A DNA stretch of 64,000 bases from Pseudopyrenochaeta lycopersici (lineage: Eukaryota > Ascomycota > Dothideomycetes > Pleosporales > Pseudopyrenochaetaceae). Within the stretch, counting starts at the first letter, position 1; each line of letters starts with the position of its first letter. Below are positions 1 to 11,600 of the stretch, in pieces. The notes under the pieces were generated by a model, which was not told the origin of the DNA, did not search any database, and saw only the letters and a program-made list of their open reading frames with translations. A program made the position numbers and the translations under genes. The stretch spans positions 620,001 through 684,000 of the forward strand of contig NHZP01000024.1 in the NCBI GenBank assembly GCA_003313425.1, in the 5' to 3' direction.

Positions 1-1035
1 CCAAAAATTGTGCCTGTTGCCTAACGAGAGATGAAATTCAGATGGAGCCTTTGAAAAGATTTTGGATACGACGCCTTGACAAGTGTTGTCGTTTCGCTGA
101 TGAATAATTTATAGCCCGCTCGATAGATCAGTAATCGAATCCTCGACACCCCAGACAAAATAACACACTCTAACACTTAGCCCCTCACGTTACCTTGAAT
201 TTATACTGTTTATGGTCAACATGCATCAGGTTTTAATATCGCTAAGATCAATGGGGTACTACCTCGGCTCACCTACAGAGCAGTTTTCAGAACGTTGAGA
301 GTGGTGGCAGGAAAGCGGGCAATGGAAAGTCTTCACCGGTCCATAGGCCCATCACCTACACAAGCTTCAGCAAACTAGAAATGGTAAATTAGAGCAGAGC
401 GACTAAACGCCATGACTCAACCCTGATTTGGATCTTCCAACCTGCATTTAATACCACGCAACTATTGCAAGGTTAGCGAATCGCCGAGGCACCATTCATG
501 CTAGCTTACCTGTGTCTTGATGCTACATACCTCAAAATAGCTCACTATAGGCCCTTCCGAATGCATCGAGGCATGGAGAGCCTAATTCCTAAAGAAAGTA
601 GGTCTCAATCAATGGATCAAAAAAATCAAACAATCAAAATGATCGCAGTTCAGTGTTGCGCCATTCAGGCAAATACATTTATTATTATCACATCCCTTTT
701 GAGGATGACCACTTTGTATACCACATGATAATGGACGGAAGTATGAGAATTAACTACTTTAAAAATTTTCGTCCCCGGTCTGGCACTGGTTTTACATTAA
801 TTTAATAGGTTCATGAAGAATGGATGCTACCCTTATGAAGTTGAGTTCTATACTGAATGCTCATGTAAATAATGGTGTCCTGTTCCTTTTCGTTCATTCG
901 ACTGCTGCACTATGCTGACAGTTTTGTTTGCGGCCCCTAGGGACTCTGAAGGTTCCTGAAAATGCGGCCGTCCTCGACTTTGCCGTCATTCGATATCATT
1001 TCTCCACAGCGCTTTCTCAAACCTGCTAAGTTTCT
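1..1035. other. Intergenic, no gene seen
   Basis: I see no open frame with protein-like content and no RNA gene here. The only frame over 60 codons (498-728, plus) has no recognisable domain, no splice-site support and a composition that does not look coding. The stretch lies downstream of the 3' end of the DUF6594 gene. Confidence 0.5.
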
Positions 1036-2017
1036 TTAGCTAGGGGCATTTGACAGTCTTCCAAATCGCGCCTTCAAGTTGTATAAGACATTGCTCAGCC
1101 TTGCTTCCCCTAGTTCCCCACTGATAAATACGACCAGCACAGCAGCGTATCCTGCTGTAGCGGCAAATACCTCGGTGCGCCTCGCATTCGTACACAACGC
1201 AACACTCGAAGCAAATAGAATTGTGTACATGGCTACCAAGCCTAACTTTGCCTTCGGGTCTGGAACTAGGTACAAATTCATAATGGCACCAATAAGTAGT
1301 ACTGCAGCCAGAACCATGTTCAACGCAGCTACAGTGCGCACGATATGAGTGTTCTTGTAGATGACGGTTCGATCAAGAGGGTTGTTGGTTTTTCGCTTTT
1401 TGAATGCCTAATGATTTTGCAAGAATCGAGAGAGATAATCTTCCTCGATAGGTTTTGCTAGTGCGACGAGGTCATGCTTGTCGTCCAGGAAATTCCTGGC
1501 CTTTCCACTGATGATAGGTACAGAATTTCCATTCTGGTCTTGGAATGTGGCCCCTCTCAGAAACTCACGAAACGCAGAAAGTGTAAGTTTGCTAGGTCCG
1601 GACATCTCACTGACTTGCGACTGTAGAACGATTATTTCATCTATTGTGGTAAGTTCGTGCTTTTAAACCTGATTGAACGGCCTTTGACGTACAGTATTCT
1701 CTAAGTCTCTCCTTCAATTGATCCAACTTCTCGACACGCTTCTTTTCCCGACTACTGTCATCCTCTGCGCATTTCATGAGTGTTTCCCACTGCCTAGAAG
1801 ATTGCCTAGCTTTGAAATCCGCACTCCGCCGAGCTTCTTCGTCCTGCTGATGGATCTCATGCTCCAATGCAGTCAGTCTAGCTTGCAGATGTAAGATGTT
1901 TCTAGAAGCTAGACGGCCAAACTTTCGAAATACATAAGTTTCACTGTCAGGATCGCGAGCTATCCAGGCTGCGAGGGCTGGGTATCCATCGCGAAGCGCA
2001 CCAAGCTCGGAGTCCAT
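1036..2017 (-). pseudogene. DUF6594 family membrane protein, interrupted by one in-frame TAG
   Basis: This is a fungal DUF6594-type protein of unknown function. Exon 1 (2017-1693) starts at MDSELGAL and carries the family signature GYPALAAWIARDPD, then FRKFGRLASRN and a charged helical stretch. A GTACGT donor and AATAG acceptor give a 52-nt intron (1641-1692); the join creates REYYEIIVLQSQV, which fits the family. Exon 2 (1640-1036) continues with the SGPSKLTLSAFREF block, EEDYLSRFLQNH, and then TAG at 1408-1410. The same frame runs on for 124 codons through DPLDRTVIY-like residues, a membrane segment (LAAVLLIGAIMNLYLV), a TNARRTEVFAA motif and a second membrane segment. From memory, family members usually have Trp at the stop position, so TGG to TAG is the simplest explanation. 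The full frame is 310 codons with the stop at codon 186. An in-frame ATG at 2077 is an alternative start. A 60-nt intron skipping the stop could be drawn, but it would delete the conserved EEDYLSRFL block. Confidence 0.72.
1641..1692 (-). other. Intron of the DUF6594 gene
   Basis: The intron is 52 nt, with donor GTACGT and acceptor CAATAG. It is phase 1, and removing it joins the two DUF6594 blocks in frame. Confidence 0.7.
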
Positions 2018-2077
2018 AGAATTCGGCGATTTAAAAGTATTGTAACATATATCATTTAAGATCCCAGAAGATAGCAT

Positions 2078-2765
2078 ACATGACCGAGTTCACATGATAT
2101 TAAACCCTTATTATTATCAGATTGTTATCCGAAGTTGAGCTGGGAGGCCTGCCGCGTGGGCTGTTGCAAACACAGGCAGAGTGGACGATACGTGAAGAGT
2201 CAGCCACGTTGACAGCTCCGCCACCTCACAGCCAAGCTACGCTTCCGCTCACCGGTCGTGTCCTCCACTTTACATATTGACACTCCTTCCATCAAACTAC
2301 ATGAATATACAGGATTGATTATACTCTTCCCTATACGATTTCCAAGTCAATACACTTGTTTCGTTCACTTGTTGCCATCTGCGGCTCCCTGTTAACGGAA
2401 GGCGTAATCCTATTTGGTAGCCTAAGCCGAAAGCCACCGTCGAATGTAAAAACAACATCACCTTTATTCGAAATTATTACTCTGTTTGTAAGGGGTCGAA
2501 CGATATTTTGGATGATACTTCGCGTGCGCCAGCGGTAGAGTGAAACTTTGACGTCTTATCAAAGACGGCCAACGCGATCAGTATTGTCAAGACTTGGGTT
2601 GCAGACACAATGTAAGAATTCAAAGCGGATATAAATATTGTTATCATTTCAACAACCTTGGAACACTCTTGGAACCTTTGATAGAGTATTATTTACTACA
2701 AGTATAGACATCCATCTGCATCCTACTTCATTGGAGGACGAATTTGAGACCGCCATAGAGACAGA
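2078..2765. promoter_or_regulatory. Divergent intergenic region with a TATA-like element
   Basis: This 0.7-kb spacer separates the DUF6594 gene (minus) from the tandem-retropepsin gene (plus). A TATA-like stretch, GGATATAAATATTG, lies near 2628, about 130 nt before the plus-strand ATG at 2766. It is the only promoter-like signal I can point to. I see no other gene here. Confidence 0.35.
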
Positions 2766-4314
2766 TTGAAGATGTATACATATATGAATGAACCAATCAC
2801 CGAATCTTCTTTGGTATGGGATCTTGGACGTGGGCAAGACAAATTTGAGCGATTGGACCGTCCTTGGCTCCACGAGTTTACGCTGCATCATTGCGTCAAC
2901 CACCACCTCGTCATGCAGAGAATCACTACAGGGGGAGCGTTCAATGATGACGACCTCGTTCTCGTTGACGGATCCTATGGAGTGCACACTCCTCTAAAAC
3001 CCTCCGCGTCTACCGTGTATGAAATTCCAAGCACCGTCGCTTGGGCGAATCGCATTCAAGCGTTGGGAGATACCGCAGCAAAGTACAATTTCATGCGCGA
3101 GGAGTATGCGATGAAATTAGGTTTTCTAATCAACAGAGACGACATCCGAAAAGTTGCCATCACAAAGCAGCATAGCGTGACTACTAGGGGCACCACACAA
3201 GTACCGTTCAACTTTGATGGAGAAGAGGATGAATATTCACTCATCTTCCACATTCTTCCGAATTGCATGCACGATGTTATTCTGGGAAAGGCTTTCCTGA
3301 AAGCAACAGAGACGTTCTCCAAGCTCAAAAACCGCATGCGCCGGGTTAAACAGCGGGTGATTCAAGGACTGTCTCACTTTCATCTTCTCTACTTAGGCGA
3401 CAGTGCTCCAAAATTCACGGGTCTTCTCAACGGTCGACCGCGCGAGGCACTCGCCGATTCTGGCGCCAATGGCTTGATCATGGATGAGGATTTTGCGCGT
3501 AAGATGGGCATCCCAATAGTCGACGACTACGCACACCGGAATACAGTGCGGTTTGCAGATAATATCACGGCAGAAACGTCAGGTATGTCTTACGGAGTCC
3601 GCTGGGAGTTCGGGCTCGGAGGGACTGGAAAAGAACACTTTCTGGACTTTCATATCCTGAAAAATGCCCCAGCGAACGTCATACTCAGCGACGAGTTTCT
3701 CTTTGGGACGAATGCGTTTGTAGAGTACGACTGCTACCTTGTTGATGAAGACGACGAGGATGACGAAGCTGACGGATACTTCTTCGGAATCAGGATCGAC
3801 AAGTCGCACAAAATGACAGGTGTGTTGAAAAAAATAAAATTTCCTTTGAGTCGTTTTGAAGTACGGTTTTCGCTAACTCAGAAAAGAATCTATCCCAGAA
3901 CAAATGAGCGAAGATGCCCTTCGTGACGAAGAAGACGATCGCATCGCCGACCTCCCTCTCGCAGAACGGGACGCCGAGCGACAGCGCGTGAATGCCCGAC
4001 GAGCAGCATGGGACGCTCAACGCATCCCCACCAATGGGTCATCGATAGGAGGAGGCTCTTCGCTGAGCCCGTTGACACCTACAAGCTCCTCCGCTCCATC
4101 CACTCTCACACCGAGCGGAAGTACACCGTCTGCAAGCGTGCAAACGTCGACAACTCAATTATTGAGTAATTCCTCCATACTAGCGTCTTCAGCATGCGCG
4201 ACGCCCAGCCCCGCGCCGGTAACTACGCCGCAGCAATCTTCGACGGAGCGGAATTGGTGGCGGTTTAAACTCAAGCGGAAGAAACAGCCCAAGATTCCCT
4301 CTTCGACGACTTGA
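2766..4314 (+). CDS. Tandem retropepsin-like aspartic protease domain protein
   Basis: The predicted protein has 493 residues in two exons (2766-3819 and 3887-4314). The 67-nt intron has donor GTGTGT, a GCTAAC branch site and acceptor AAAAG, and the join is in frame. Two retropepsin-like units are visible. Unit 1 has D102-T-A followed by AKYNFMREEYAMKLG and, about 69 residues later, HDVILGKAFL. Unit 2 has D231-S-G followed by ANGLIMDEDFARKMG and, about 74 residues later, NVILSDEFL. Both therefore pair a catalytic D-T/S-A/G motif with the hydrophobic Ile-Leu-Gly-type motif of the fold. An acidic stretch (DEDDEDDEADG) follows unit 2. Exon 2 encodes an acidic then Arg-rich segment, a Ser/Thr/Pro-rich linker and a basic end (RFKLKRKKQPK). 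No reverse transcriptase, integrase or LTR lies next to it, so this looks like a host gene or a domesticated one. Activity is unproven; unit 1 has Ala in place of the usual Gly. Confidence 0.75.
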
Positions 4315-4880
4315 ACTTTATTTAGGGCATGCTACTTTCTCCTTTGGTCGCTAGCATTTTGTCTTCGATATGTTCGGGCATTATCTACTATCGTATTTGT
4401 ATCTGTACTACTACCCTTGTCTTCGTACTACTGTCCTGCGTTTTAGCGACTAAAACTGAGTAGCTTTGTGCATTATTTTCAGGCATTGCCAGCGGATTTC
4501 ACAGCATGCGTTTTCCTCTTCTAGATGAACAGTTCGCGGTGCGGTAAGGTGGTTGTATATGTTGATAATTTATTAAGAATATATCATGCTATATTGTGGC
4601 GTCAAGTTCACATAAGAGACTACCGTAAGGTGTCGTGGGGGTATCTGCGCTCCATAAACAATTTCCATCTCTTTCTCCCTTCTTTCTCCAACATACTCTC
4701 AAACTAATCTGCTTCGTCCAGTCTACAAACTATTTCTCTCAATCCAAACCCCAGTTCCGTTCCGCCCCTCTGGTAACGCCGCTGATGCAATCTATCCCAG
4801 CCGTCAAAGACCCAACGTAAAAAATACTACGACGATAAACATTAAGAAATATATAAGGAGTCATACGAGTGCACTGGTGG
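4315..4880. other. Convergent 3' spacer
   Basis: This stretch lies between the 3' ends of the retropepsin gene (plus) and the coiled-coil gene (minus). I see only 3'-UTR-like, AT-leaning sequence and no supported gene. Confidence 0.5.
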
Positions 4881-7264
4881 TCAGGCGGTAGAATCGGCCA
4901 ATGCCTCCCCCAGTGCTTCAGCATCGTAATCCTGTACGACAACCTTGGTGGGTGTCTCAGGAATGTCGAAGAAGCCCCAAATCGGCCCATTCTGGTTGAC
5001 GCCAGAGGGCCTTAGCTTCGGCTTTTCTGTCTTCTTCTTTACGGCCTCAGGCGTGCCAACCGCATTTACAGCGACATTGTCGGTCGCAGTACTGAGTGAT
5101 GACTGCGTCTGTTGGCTATTTGAAGATGTCGGTCGTGTAGAGGATGGAGTGGCAGGAGCAGGCGTGGCAGCCCATTTGCCAAAAACCCAACCCCCTACCT
5201 TTTTGCCAATACCAACACTCGTACCTGAGGCTGAGGAAGGCACACCTTCGCTCTTTCGAGGCCCGCGCTTTTGGTTTGCAATGCTGGAGTGTAGAAGCGA
5301 GCGGTTCAGTGCACTACTATCGAGGTTCTTTCTTGACAGTTGTCCATGAGCAGTGGCTGTCCATGGTGTGAGCTCTGGACCTACGGATCCTGCACCACCC
5401 GGTGTTGAGAAGCGCGGCGAAGAAGAGTAGAGGAGCTGCGAAGGGCGAGATTGTAGCGTGTGTATATCCATTCCAGATACAGAAATAAGAGATTCGTGGG
5501 AAGCATGGCGCCGCAATGGGGGGCGCAGTAGTGTCAACGGCGAGACAAGGTCATCTGGTTCGGGCTCTTCGGGCGAGGTGACCAAAGCAGACTCTGGAGT
5601 GGAGAGGGAGCTTTCTTCGTTCTCTTCTGGTATCGCAGCTTGAGGAGCAGGTTGCAAAGAAGGCGAGAGTGTAAAGATGTCGGTGGAAAAGGAGTTCGCA
5701 GGACTGACGGCTGATATGATGGCTGTTGCAGGACTGCTCTTACCAGTCATAGAGATTGGCGTACTCACACTTCGAATCGTCGAGAGGCTAGGTGGCTTTA
5801 GGCCGTACGATTTCTTCCGCTGATGCCGTGGTTTCATTTCCTGATCAAAGGCCGAGTCATTGGATTTGGTTGGCCCGAACATAGGCGACTGAAGGTCGAT
5901 CGAGTCTGGAGGACTAGTGGGCCGTGAAGAATCGTATGCAACATCGCTAAACACACGATCGTATACCGAGCCTCGGTGGGATTCGGATACGGGTGAGCCT
6001 GGATAAGAGCCTGGAGCGAGTGTGCTTGCTTGTGACCAACGGTGAGAGTTGGGTACGGTTACAGCAGTCTGATTGAGAATGGTAGCGGTGGATGACCGAT
6101 CGAGTGGCGGAGGCGGATCGAAATGGGTAGGTGTCAGACTGAAGCGTTTCTTCTTGGGCCGTCGCTGCGCTTGAGGTTTCGCGGGATTCTTGCTGATCTT
6201 TGGGCCGTGGTAGTGATGGTGGATGTGTAGCTCTTGGTTTTGAGGCGCTTCCGGTTCAATTTCGAGCTCCTTTTGTAGAGTCGGAGTGGATACGTCCTGG
6301 GGCGGTGACGAAGATACAGGTTGATGCACGTTCAGCTGGTCCCGTAGGCGCTCCACTTCTTCGTTCGAGTTCATGAGCATCTCCCTCAATTCCAAGATAC
6401 CATGCTGTAGGTTGGCATTGTCGAGCAGGATGTCCTTAACAAAGTGTGAAACGACATTGGTGCCAGCTTTTTCCTGCCCTGCTTTTGCCTTGAGTCTGCC
6501 CGCAGCGGTGTTGAGTTCGCCCTCAACGGCCACCCGTCGCTCCATGCGCGCAACAACTTCGACATGTCGTTCCCGCTCCTCTCTAGCCTCCTTCTCGATG
6601 CGATCAATTTGGTCCTGGAGGTCTCCTATGGTGCGCTCTGCCGTTTTCCAGCGCTGTATGGCTGTCCGCTCGTCGACAAGTTTGGCATCGATGTTGCTCT
6701 GTAACTGCGACTGCTCGCGCTCAAGGTCGATCAGTTGCTTCTCCAGTAGCTGCGTCCGTGCTGCAAGCGAGCTCAGACGCTCCAATTCGGCTTCGGTCGA
6801 TCGCAAAGTGTCGGTCAAGGCCTGTATGTGCGCGTCAGAGTTTGCAACGGCGTCGTTCAGATGCTCCAGCTGGTCCAGGAGGTCGCGGTTCGCCTTGATG
6901 GTCTGCGCATTCTTTGCCTCGAGCTCGAGTTTCTCCTCTTCCAGACGCTCGATGTTGGCAATCATGTGCTTGCGTTCACGCTCCGAGTCGGCGACATAGG
7001 CCTCATGGCGGACAAGGAGGGCCTGCAGGGCAAAGGTCAGCGGCATAGCGCGAAGGTGAGGGTAGTTGGTCAGCGGCACTGCTGCTATACGTGGACAGCA
7101 GTGACTGCAGCCGTTGGCGCACATACTTGGCCAAGCTGTGCAGCTTTGGACACATCTCGTTCAAGCCCTTCGAGCAGCTTTCCATTGTGGGCGAGGAAAG
7201 CGCAGTCGGTGCTCCCACAGCAACACCGTGGGCCTGGAATGCTGCCAAAGCTGCTGGTCGACAT
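4881..7264 (-). CDS. Long coiled-coil protein with His-rich and Ser/Pro-rich regions (unknown function)
   Basis: I do not recognise a named family. My model has exon 1 at 7264-7091 (MSTSSFGSIPGP to AVTAVH), a 68-nt intron (donor CAC|GTATAG, CTGAC branch site, acceptor CCCTGCAG) and exon 2 at 7022-4881, giving about 771 residues. Exon 2 opens with ALLVRHEAYVADSERER and continues as a heptad-rich coiled coil of roughly 220 residues, including NIERLEEEKLELEAKN. A conserved-looking helix follows (VSHFVKDILLDNANLQHGIL), then a His cluster (LHIHHHYHGPK), a basic patch (RRPKKKRFSLTP) and a long Ser/Pro/Thr-rich, probably disordered region. It ends with GVNQNGPIWGFFDIPETPTK and an acidic tail. This layout suits a cytoskeletal or scaffold protein, but that is inference. 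Another open frame at 7003-7248 is also protein-like; it is less likely because its possible donor sites do not join phase-correctly, apart from a weak GTGCGC. Confidence 0.7.
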
Positions 7265-8006
7265 GTGTACTACCCCTCGCAGGCGTAAACAGTTCCGAAG
7301 TCCGTCCCGCCCTTGGTAATCGACAGTAACTACGCTCCGGTGGTGTTGTCGGCGCCGCTCATGCTCGGAAAATAATGCGCGACGTGAACCACGTAGGTAA
7401 GCAGAGGAGGGCGAGTGTTGAGGTTGAGGTTGAGGGGTGAGGTCCACCACGGCGCGTGTTGACTTGGTTCCTGACTGACGGCGAGGCTTCACCCACTAAG
7501 CAGGGAATGCCTGTCGCCCCCACCTCGGCACTACCCAGCCATTGTGGCTCTCACCGCCCAGTTCCCTTGTTTCTGTTGACTTGCACCACCGTCTGGTCGT
7601 TGGTTCCCATGCGACCTGGTCCACGTGTTTGCCGTCTTTCACCCAGTCATCCGTCCAAGCACCTTGAACGCATTCAGCGAGTCGACGTCAATGGCGTCCG
7701 AGCGCACCCCTTTTGGGAAGGCTGCGAAAATATCGAGATTGCACAAAGGGAACCCCAGTCTCGCAATTTTAGGCCCAAAACGGAACATGTTTGTCTTGGC
7801 GGATGCCTTGAGCAAACAACCACTGAAATGGTAGTCAGATTGCGATGGTGGCAAGTATATAGAATGAAACGGTAAACGGGTCAATAGAGGGGAAAATTGG
7901 AAACTGTTTGATCGATTTTTATTTTAAAGAAGCTATAAGCTAGCATTTATTGCGCTTTCCAGACCCAACTCTCGCCGCGTTGGGCTAAATCTTTGGAACA
8001 ACAACG
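7265..8006. promoter_or_regulatory. Divergent spacer with a short GTTGAG repeat
   Basis: This region separates the coiled-coil gene (minus) from the small mitochondrial-type protein (plus). It carries about three copies of GTTGAG at 7417-7435, followed by GGGGTGAGG. Frames that are open here (for example 7456-7875) show no domain and no consistent coding character. Confidence 0.4.
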
Positions 8007-8519
8007 ATGCATATTATCCTGCCTGTCTCCAAGCTTCTCAAGAATAATAGAACCTCGATAGCCATAGATTATCCATATCTCCAGGGCATTGTAGCCTCTC
8101 CTCGTACCTATCGGCCTTACCGATGCTTCCATAGGCTGACAAGAAATCTCAACGACTCACCTACAAGGACCATCCCCCCAAAACCCAGTCAACACCCAGA
8201 AAACCCATCATTACCCTCATTCAATCTCTGGCATCAGATCAAGGAGGCCCGGCCAGCTGTACGCTACACCGTCTATGCCGGCCTGGGACTCATGGTAACG
8301 GTGGAGTCAACATTCTGGTTCAACGTCCTGAAAGCCAAGTTCTTCCCATCGGCATCAGATGCAGAGAAAGAACAGGCAGAAGAGTTCCTCGAGCGCATAG
8401 GAAGCGCTGTGACGGGCTATCGGAAAGTCTGGATGAAGAATTACGGGAGGTACTATGGGGCATACCTATGGGGTATGGGATATGGAGGACTCGATGGGCT
8501 GGAGGATGACAATGTATGA
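8007..8519 (+). CDS. Small single-pass membrane protein, probably mitochondrial
   Basis: A single-exon frame of 170 residues. The first 50 or so residues are rich in Arg, Ser and hydroxylated residues with almost no acidic ones before residue 40, as in a mitochondrial presequence. After a Pro-rich stretch comes the conserved-looking core IKEARPAVRYTVYAGLGLMV, which forms the start of one membrane-spanning helix, then a Phe/Trp-rich segment (STFWFNVLKAKFFP). A charged amphipathic helix (DAEKEQAEEFLERIG) and a Tyr/Gly-rich C-terminus (YGRYYGAYLWGMGYGG) follow. I recognise this as the kind of conserved fungal hypothetical protein that sits in a mitochondrial membrane, but I know no function. It ends 153 nt from the 3' end of the convergent NACHT-ankyrin gene. 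Confidence 0.65.
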   Translation: MHIILPVSKLLKNNRTSIAIDYPYLQGIVASPRTYRPYRCFHRLTRNLNDSPTRTIPPKPSQHPENPSLPSFNLWHQIKEARPAVRYTVYAGLGLMVTVESTFWFNVLKAKFFPSASDAEKEQAEEFLERIGSAVTGYRKVWMKNYGRYYGAYLWGMGYGGLDGLEDDNV

Positions 8520-8672
8520 TGGACCAATGTTATTCGACTCAGAAATTGAATGAGGTTGTAATACACTCCAGCAGCCGCTACCGCACTCTGTGCCGTGGAT
8601 GTATAAGATACAGGATAATAATTTATCAGTTACGCTTGACGACTTCCACAGATAGCAAGTCGAGCACGGCAC

Positions 8673-11600
8673 CTACTTTGTGCTGTCCTTTACGTCAACA
8701 TCAGCCTTGCTATGATCAACCAGCAGCTTGACTATATCCTTATGTCCATTTTGTGCTGCCCACATTAGCGGCGTCCATTCATTGATATTCTTTACGCTCC
8801 CATTAACCTTCCCGGTACTAAGCAGGAGCTCAACTATCTCTGTGCGTCCATTTTGTGCCGCCCACGCCAGCAACGTTAACCCGTCCTCGTTCTTCGCATC
8901 AGCGTCAACCTTGCCGCTGTCCAGTAGCATCTCAATTGTCTCTTTATGTTCGTTCTGTGCTGCCAACATTAATAGCGTCCATCCATCGCTACTAGTTGGT
9001 TCGAAATGATCTTGGCCAACGTTAAGTAGCACGTCAACTATGTCCTTGAATCCATTCAGTGCCGCCCACATTAGCGGCGTCAATCCAACGTCATCCTTCA
9101 CATCCATAGAAACCTTGTTAGAAGCAACTAGTAGCTCAACTATTTCCCTATGTCCGTTCTTAGCCGCGCTAACTAGCAGCATCCATCCATCCAGATCCTT
9201 CACAGTGACATTGCTGGTGCTAAGCAGCAGCTCAACAGCGTCCTTATCTCCATCCTGTGCCGCATTCATTAGTAGTGTCCAGCCGTCTTTGTCCGTTATG
9301 TTCGCATCAACCTTGCTATTACTAAGCAGCAGCTTCATAACTTCTGTATGGTTATTCTGTGCCGCTAACATTAGCGGCGTTGATCCGTCGCTGTTCTCCG
9401 CGTTAATGTCAACCTTGCCCGTGTCGAGCAGCAGCTCAACTGTATCCTTGTTTCCATTCTGTGCCGCCAACATCAGCGGCGTCCATCCGTCATTATCCTT
9501 TACATCAACATCGACCTTGCCAGTACTCAGCAGTAGCTCAACAGCGTCCTTGTGTGAATTCTTTGCTGCCCAAATCAGCGGCGTCGATCCATCGTTGTCC
9601 TTCACATTAGCATCGATCTTCCCAGTTTCAATTAACAGCTTAGCAATTTCTTTGTTCCCATTCTCTGCAGCGTATTTACAGTGAGTCATGCAGTCCTTGC
9701 TCGCCATGCCTGATTCGGGTGTTCGCCTCTGAATCAATTTCGTTGATAATTTGATAATAGTGGCGTCCTGTCCTGATATATAGAAAACGTGGTTCTGCCA
9801 GTATGATTTCGCATACGAGTAGAAACAGAATTCATTTAACACCCTGGGTTTCGACGACCCGCGCGCTTCTGCGAGCGTCTTGCTGATGTCAATTTTAGGC
9901 TGCCTCTTGGATTTGAGCAGTCTCATAGCAATATCAAGAGTAGTGGTGGACGGCCCCATAGTAGCATGCATGACTCTGGATGGCGCTGATTGTGCCAAGA
10001 CAGGTCGGACTTTTACCTTGGATAGCTCAGTCCCAAAAACATCATAGCCCATGTAAGTTACAACAATGTCCGCAAACACCCTTTGTGCCTCTTCAGATGC
10101 GAGGGGATCATTCAACCTGTTGAAGATGTACTGCTTGAAGTTATAATGAACAGCTCGAACAGTTGAATCTTCTTCATCGACAATGAGAAGGCATCCGCAA
10201 CAAGCCAGCGCTGATTGGATGGAGTTTAGGAGTTTAGAAGAATCCCAAGTTGCGTCTCCGGGAGTGACGCTGAGAGCTTCACGTAGCTCGTCTGTTGTCA
10301 ATGGTCGGTAGGCTGCTAGCACGAGCTGCAGAGTCTTTGCTTGGAGATTTCGATCTGAGCTCCCTGACTTATGTAGGATTCTGGCAAAGGTCTCAGAGAG
10401 AGATTTAGGTAAGTCTGCTAGTGCTTCTTGAATAGCCTGATCTGTTTTCATACTACACAAAGACTGGATTTGAAGAGCTACCCAGAGGAACATTCCTTGT
10501 GAACCTTTCAGGAGCGCGTCCTGAATACTGAGTATCAGAGTTGGATCTCCTATAATTAGAAGCTTTTGGCGAAGACAATACTCAAGATTTGTTTCAATAA
10601 AGGCTTCGATATCTGGATTATCGTCTGGTATCGAAACGACTCGAGTGGCTGCGAGCCGTTCAGTGACTGATGGCAGGCTGTTGTTAGGCTCTATTCTGAA
10701 AGATACGCAGAGCAGAACCTTCAGTCTCTGTTGGATCTTCTGGAACGCGTGAACCAATGTTTCTCTTTCGGCGCTGTCGCACTCGTCTAGCCCGTCCACA
10801 ATAAAATAAGCCTTGTGACTAGAAGGAAAGCCTTCAAGGAGTAGCTCTAGAACTTCCTCAATGTCGCCAGTAAAGCGTGTTTTTTCGCAGCTCTTTGAAA
10901 GTAAGGTCAGATCTGGTACAGTGCATAGCAGCTGTCGTGCTAAGGAACCCAGGATTGTCTGTGCTTTCAGGCTCTCTGGGATGTCGTGCCGGCAAAAAAA
11001 GTATGCTACTATAGATGGTTCTTTCTCAGGAGAGAGGTTGAGGTCGTCCACGATGTTAGCCAGCAAAACAGACTTACCTGATCCTAGCTTGCCTGTGTAT
11101 ATTAGCGTGCAAGGATCAGCGCAGTCTCTCCATTCTGTGTACCCCTCAAGTTGTGTGAAAAATGATGCATTGCCAGCCTTTCGGATTTGTTTCCACGTCA
11201 TTTGGTGGTTGTATGTAGAACAAAAGTCGAGGACCCGTAAATTCATGGCAAGTTTCTGCTGATACGATGCTGATCTAAACATAGATCTGGACAAAGCCCT
11301 GAAGTCAGACGACTCCTGAGTCTCTTTTAGATGCACCTCTTCTCTAATTGAGTTTGCCCACTCATTAAGATCATTTCGGAGGGCTTTCAAGTTTGAATCA
11401 TTTAGAGTGGACGTAAATTGCTGAATAGTCGATTTCTGTCCAAACCTAAATAAGTGATGGCATAGACTGACGACTACAATAAAGTATTCAGAAAGGTACG
11501 ACTGTAATTTTGTAGAGCGTGGATAGAGCAGGGCCATTGCTTGATGACGTGGAGCAGAGCGGCCAATGTCCATGAAAAGCGCGGACAGCTTGTCTACATA

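Noticed and set aside
2766..4314. Retrotransposon remnant because of the retropepsin motifs
   Set aside because: No reverse transcriptase, RNase H, integrase, LTR or target duplication is visible, and the gene has a normal spliceosomal intron.
7003..7248. Alternative first exon for the coiled-coil gene
   Set aside because: It is protein-like, but its donors do not give the right phase for the acceptor at 7022 apart from a weak GTGCGC; the other frame joins cleanly at CAC|GTATAG.
9040..9684. Long plus-strand frame opposite the ankyrin array
   Set aside because: Same repeat artefact: Ser/Leu/Phe-rich antisense of ankyrin codons.
8680..9690. Regular direct repeats that could suggest a CRISPR-like array
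   Set aside because: The organism is a fungus, units are about 100 nt, and they encode ankyrin repeats in frame.
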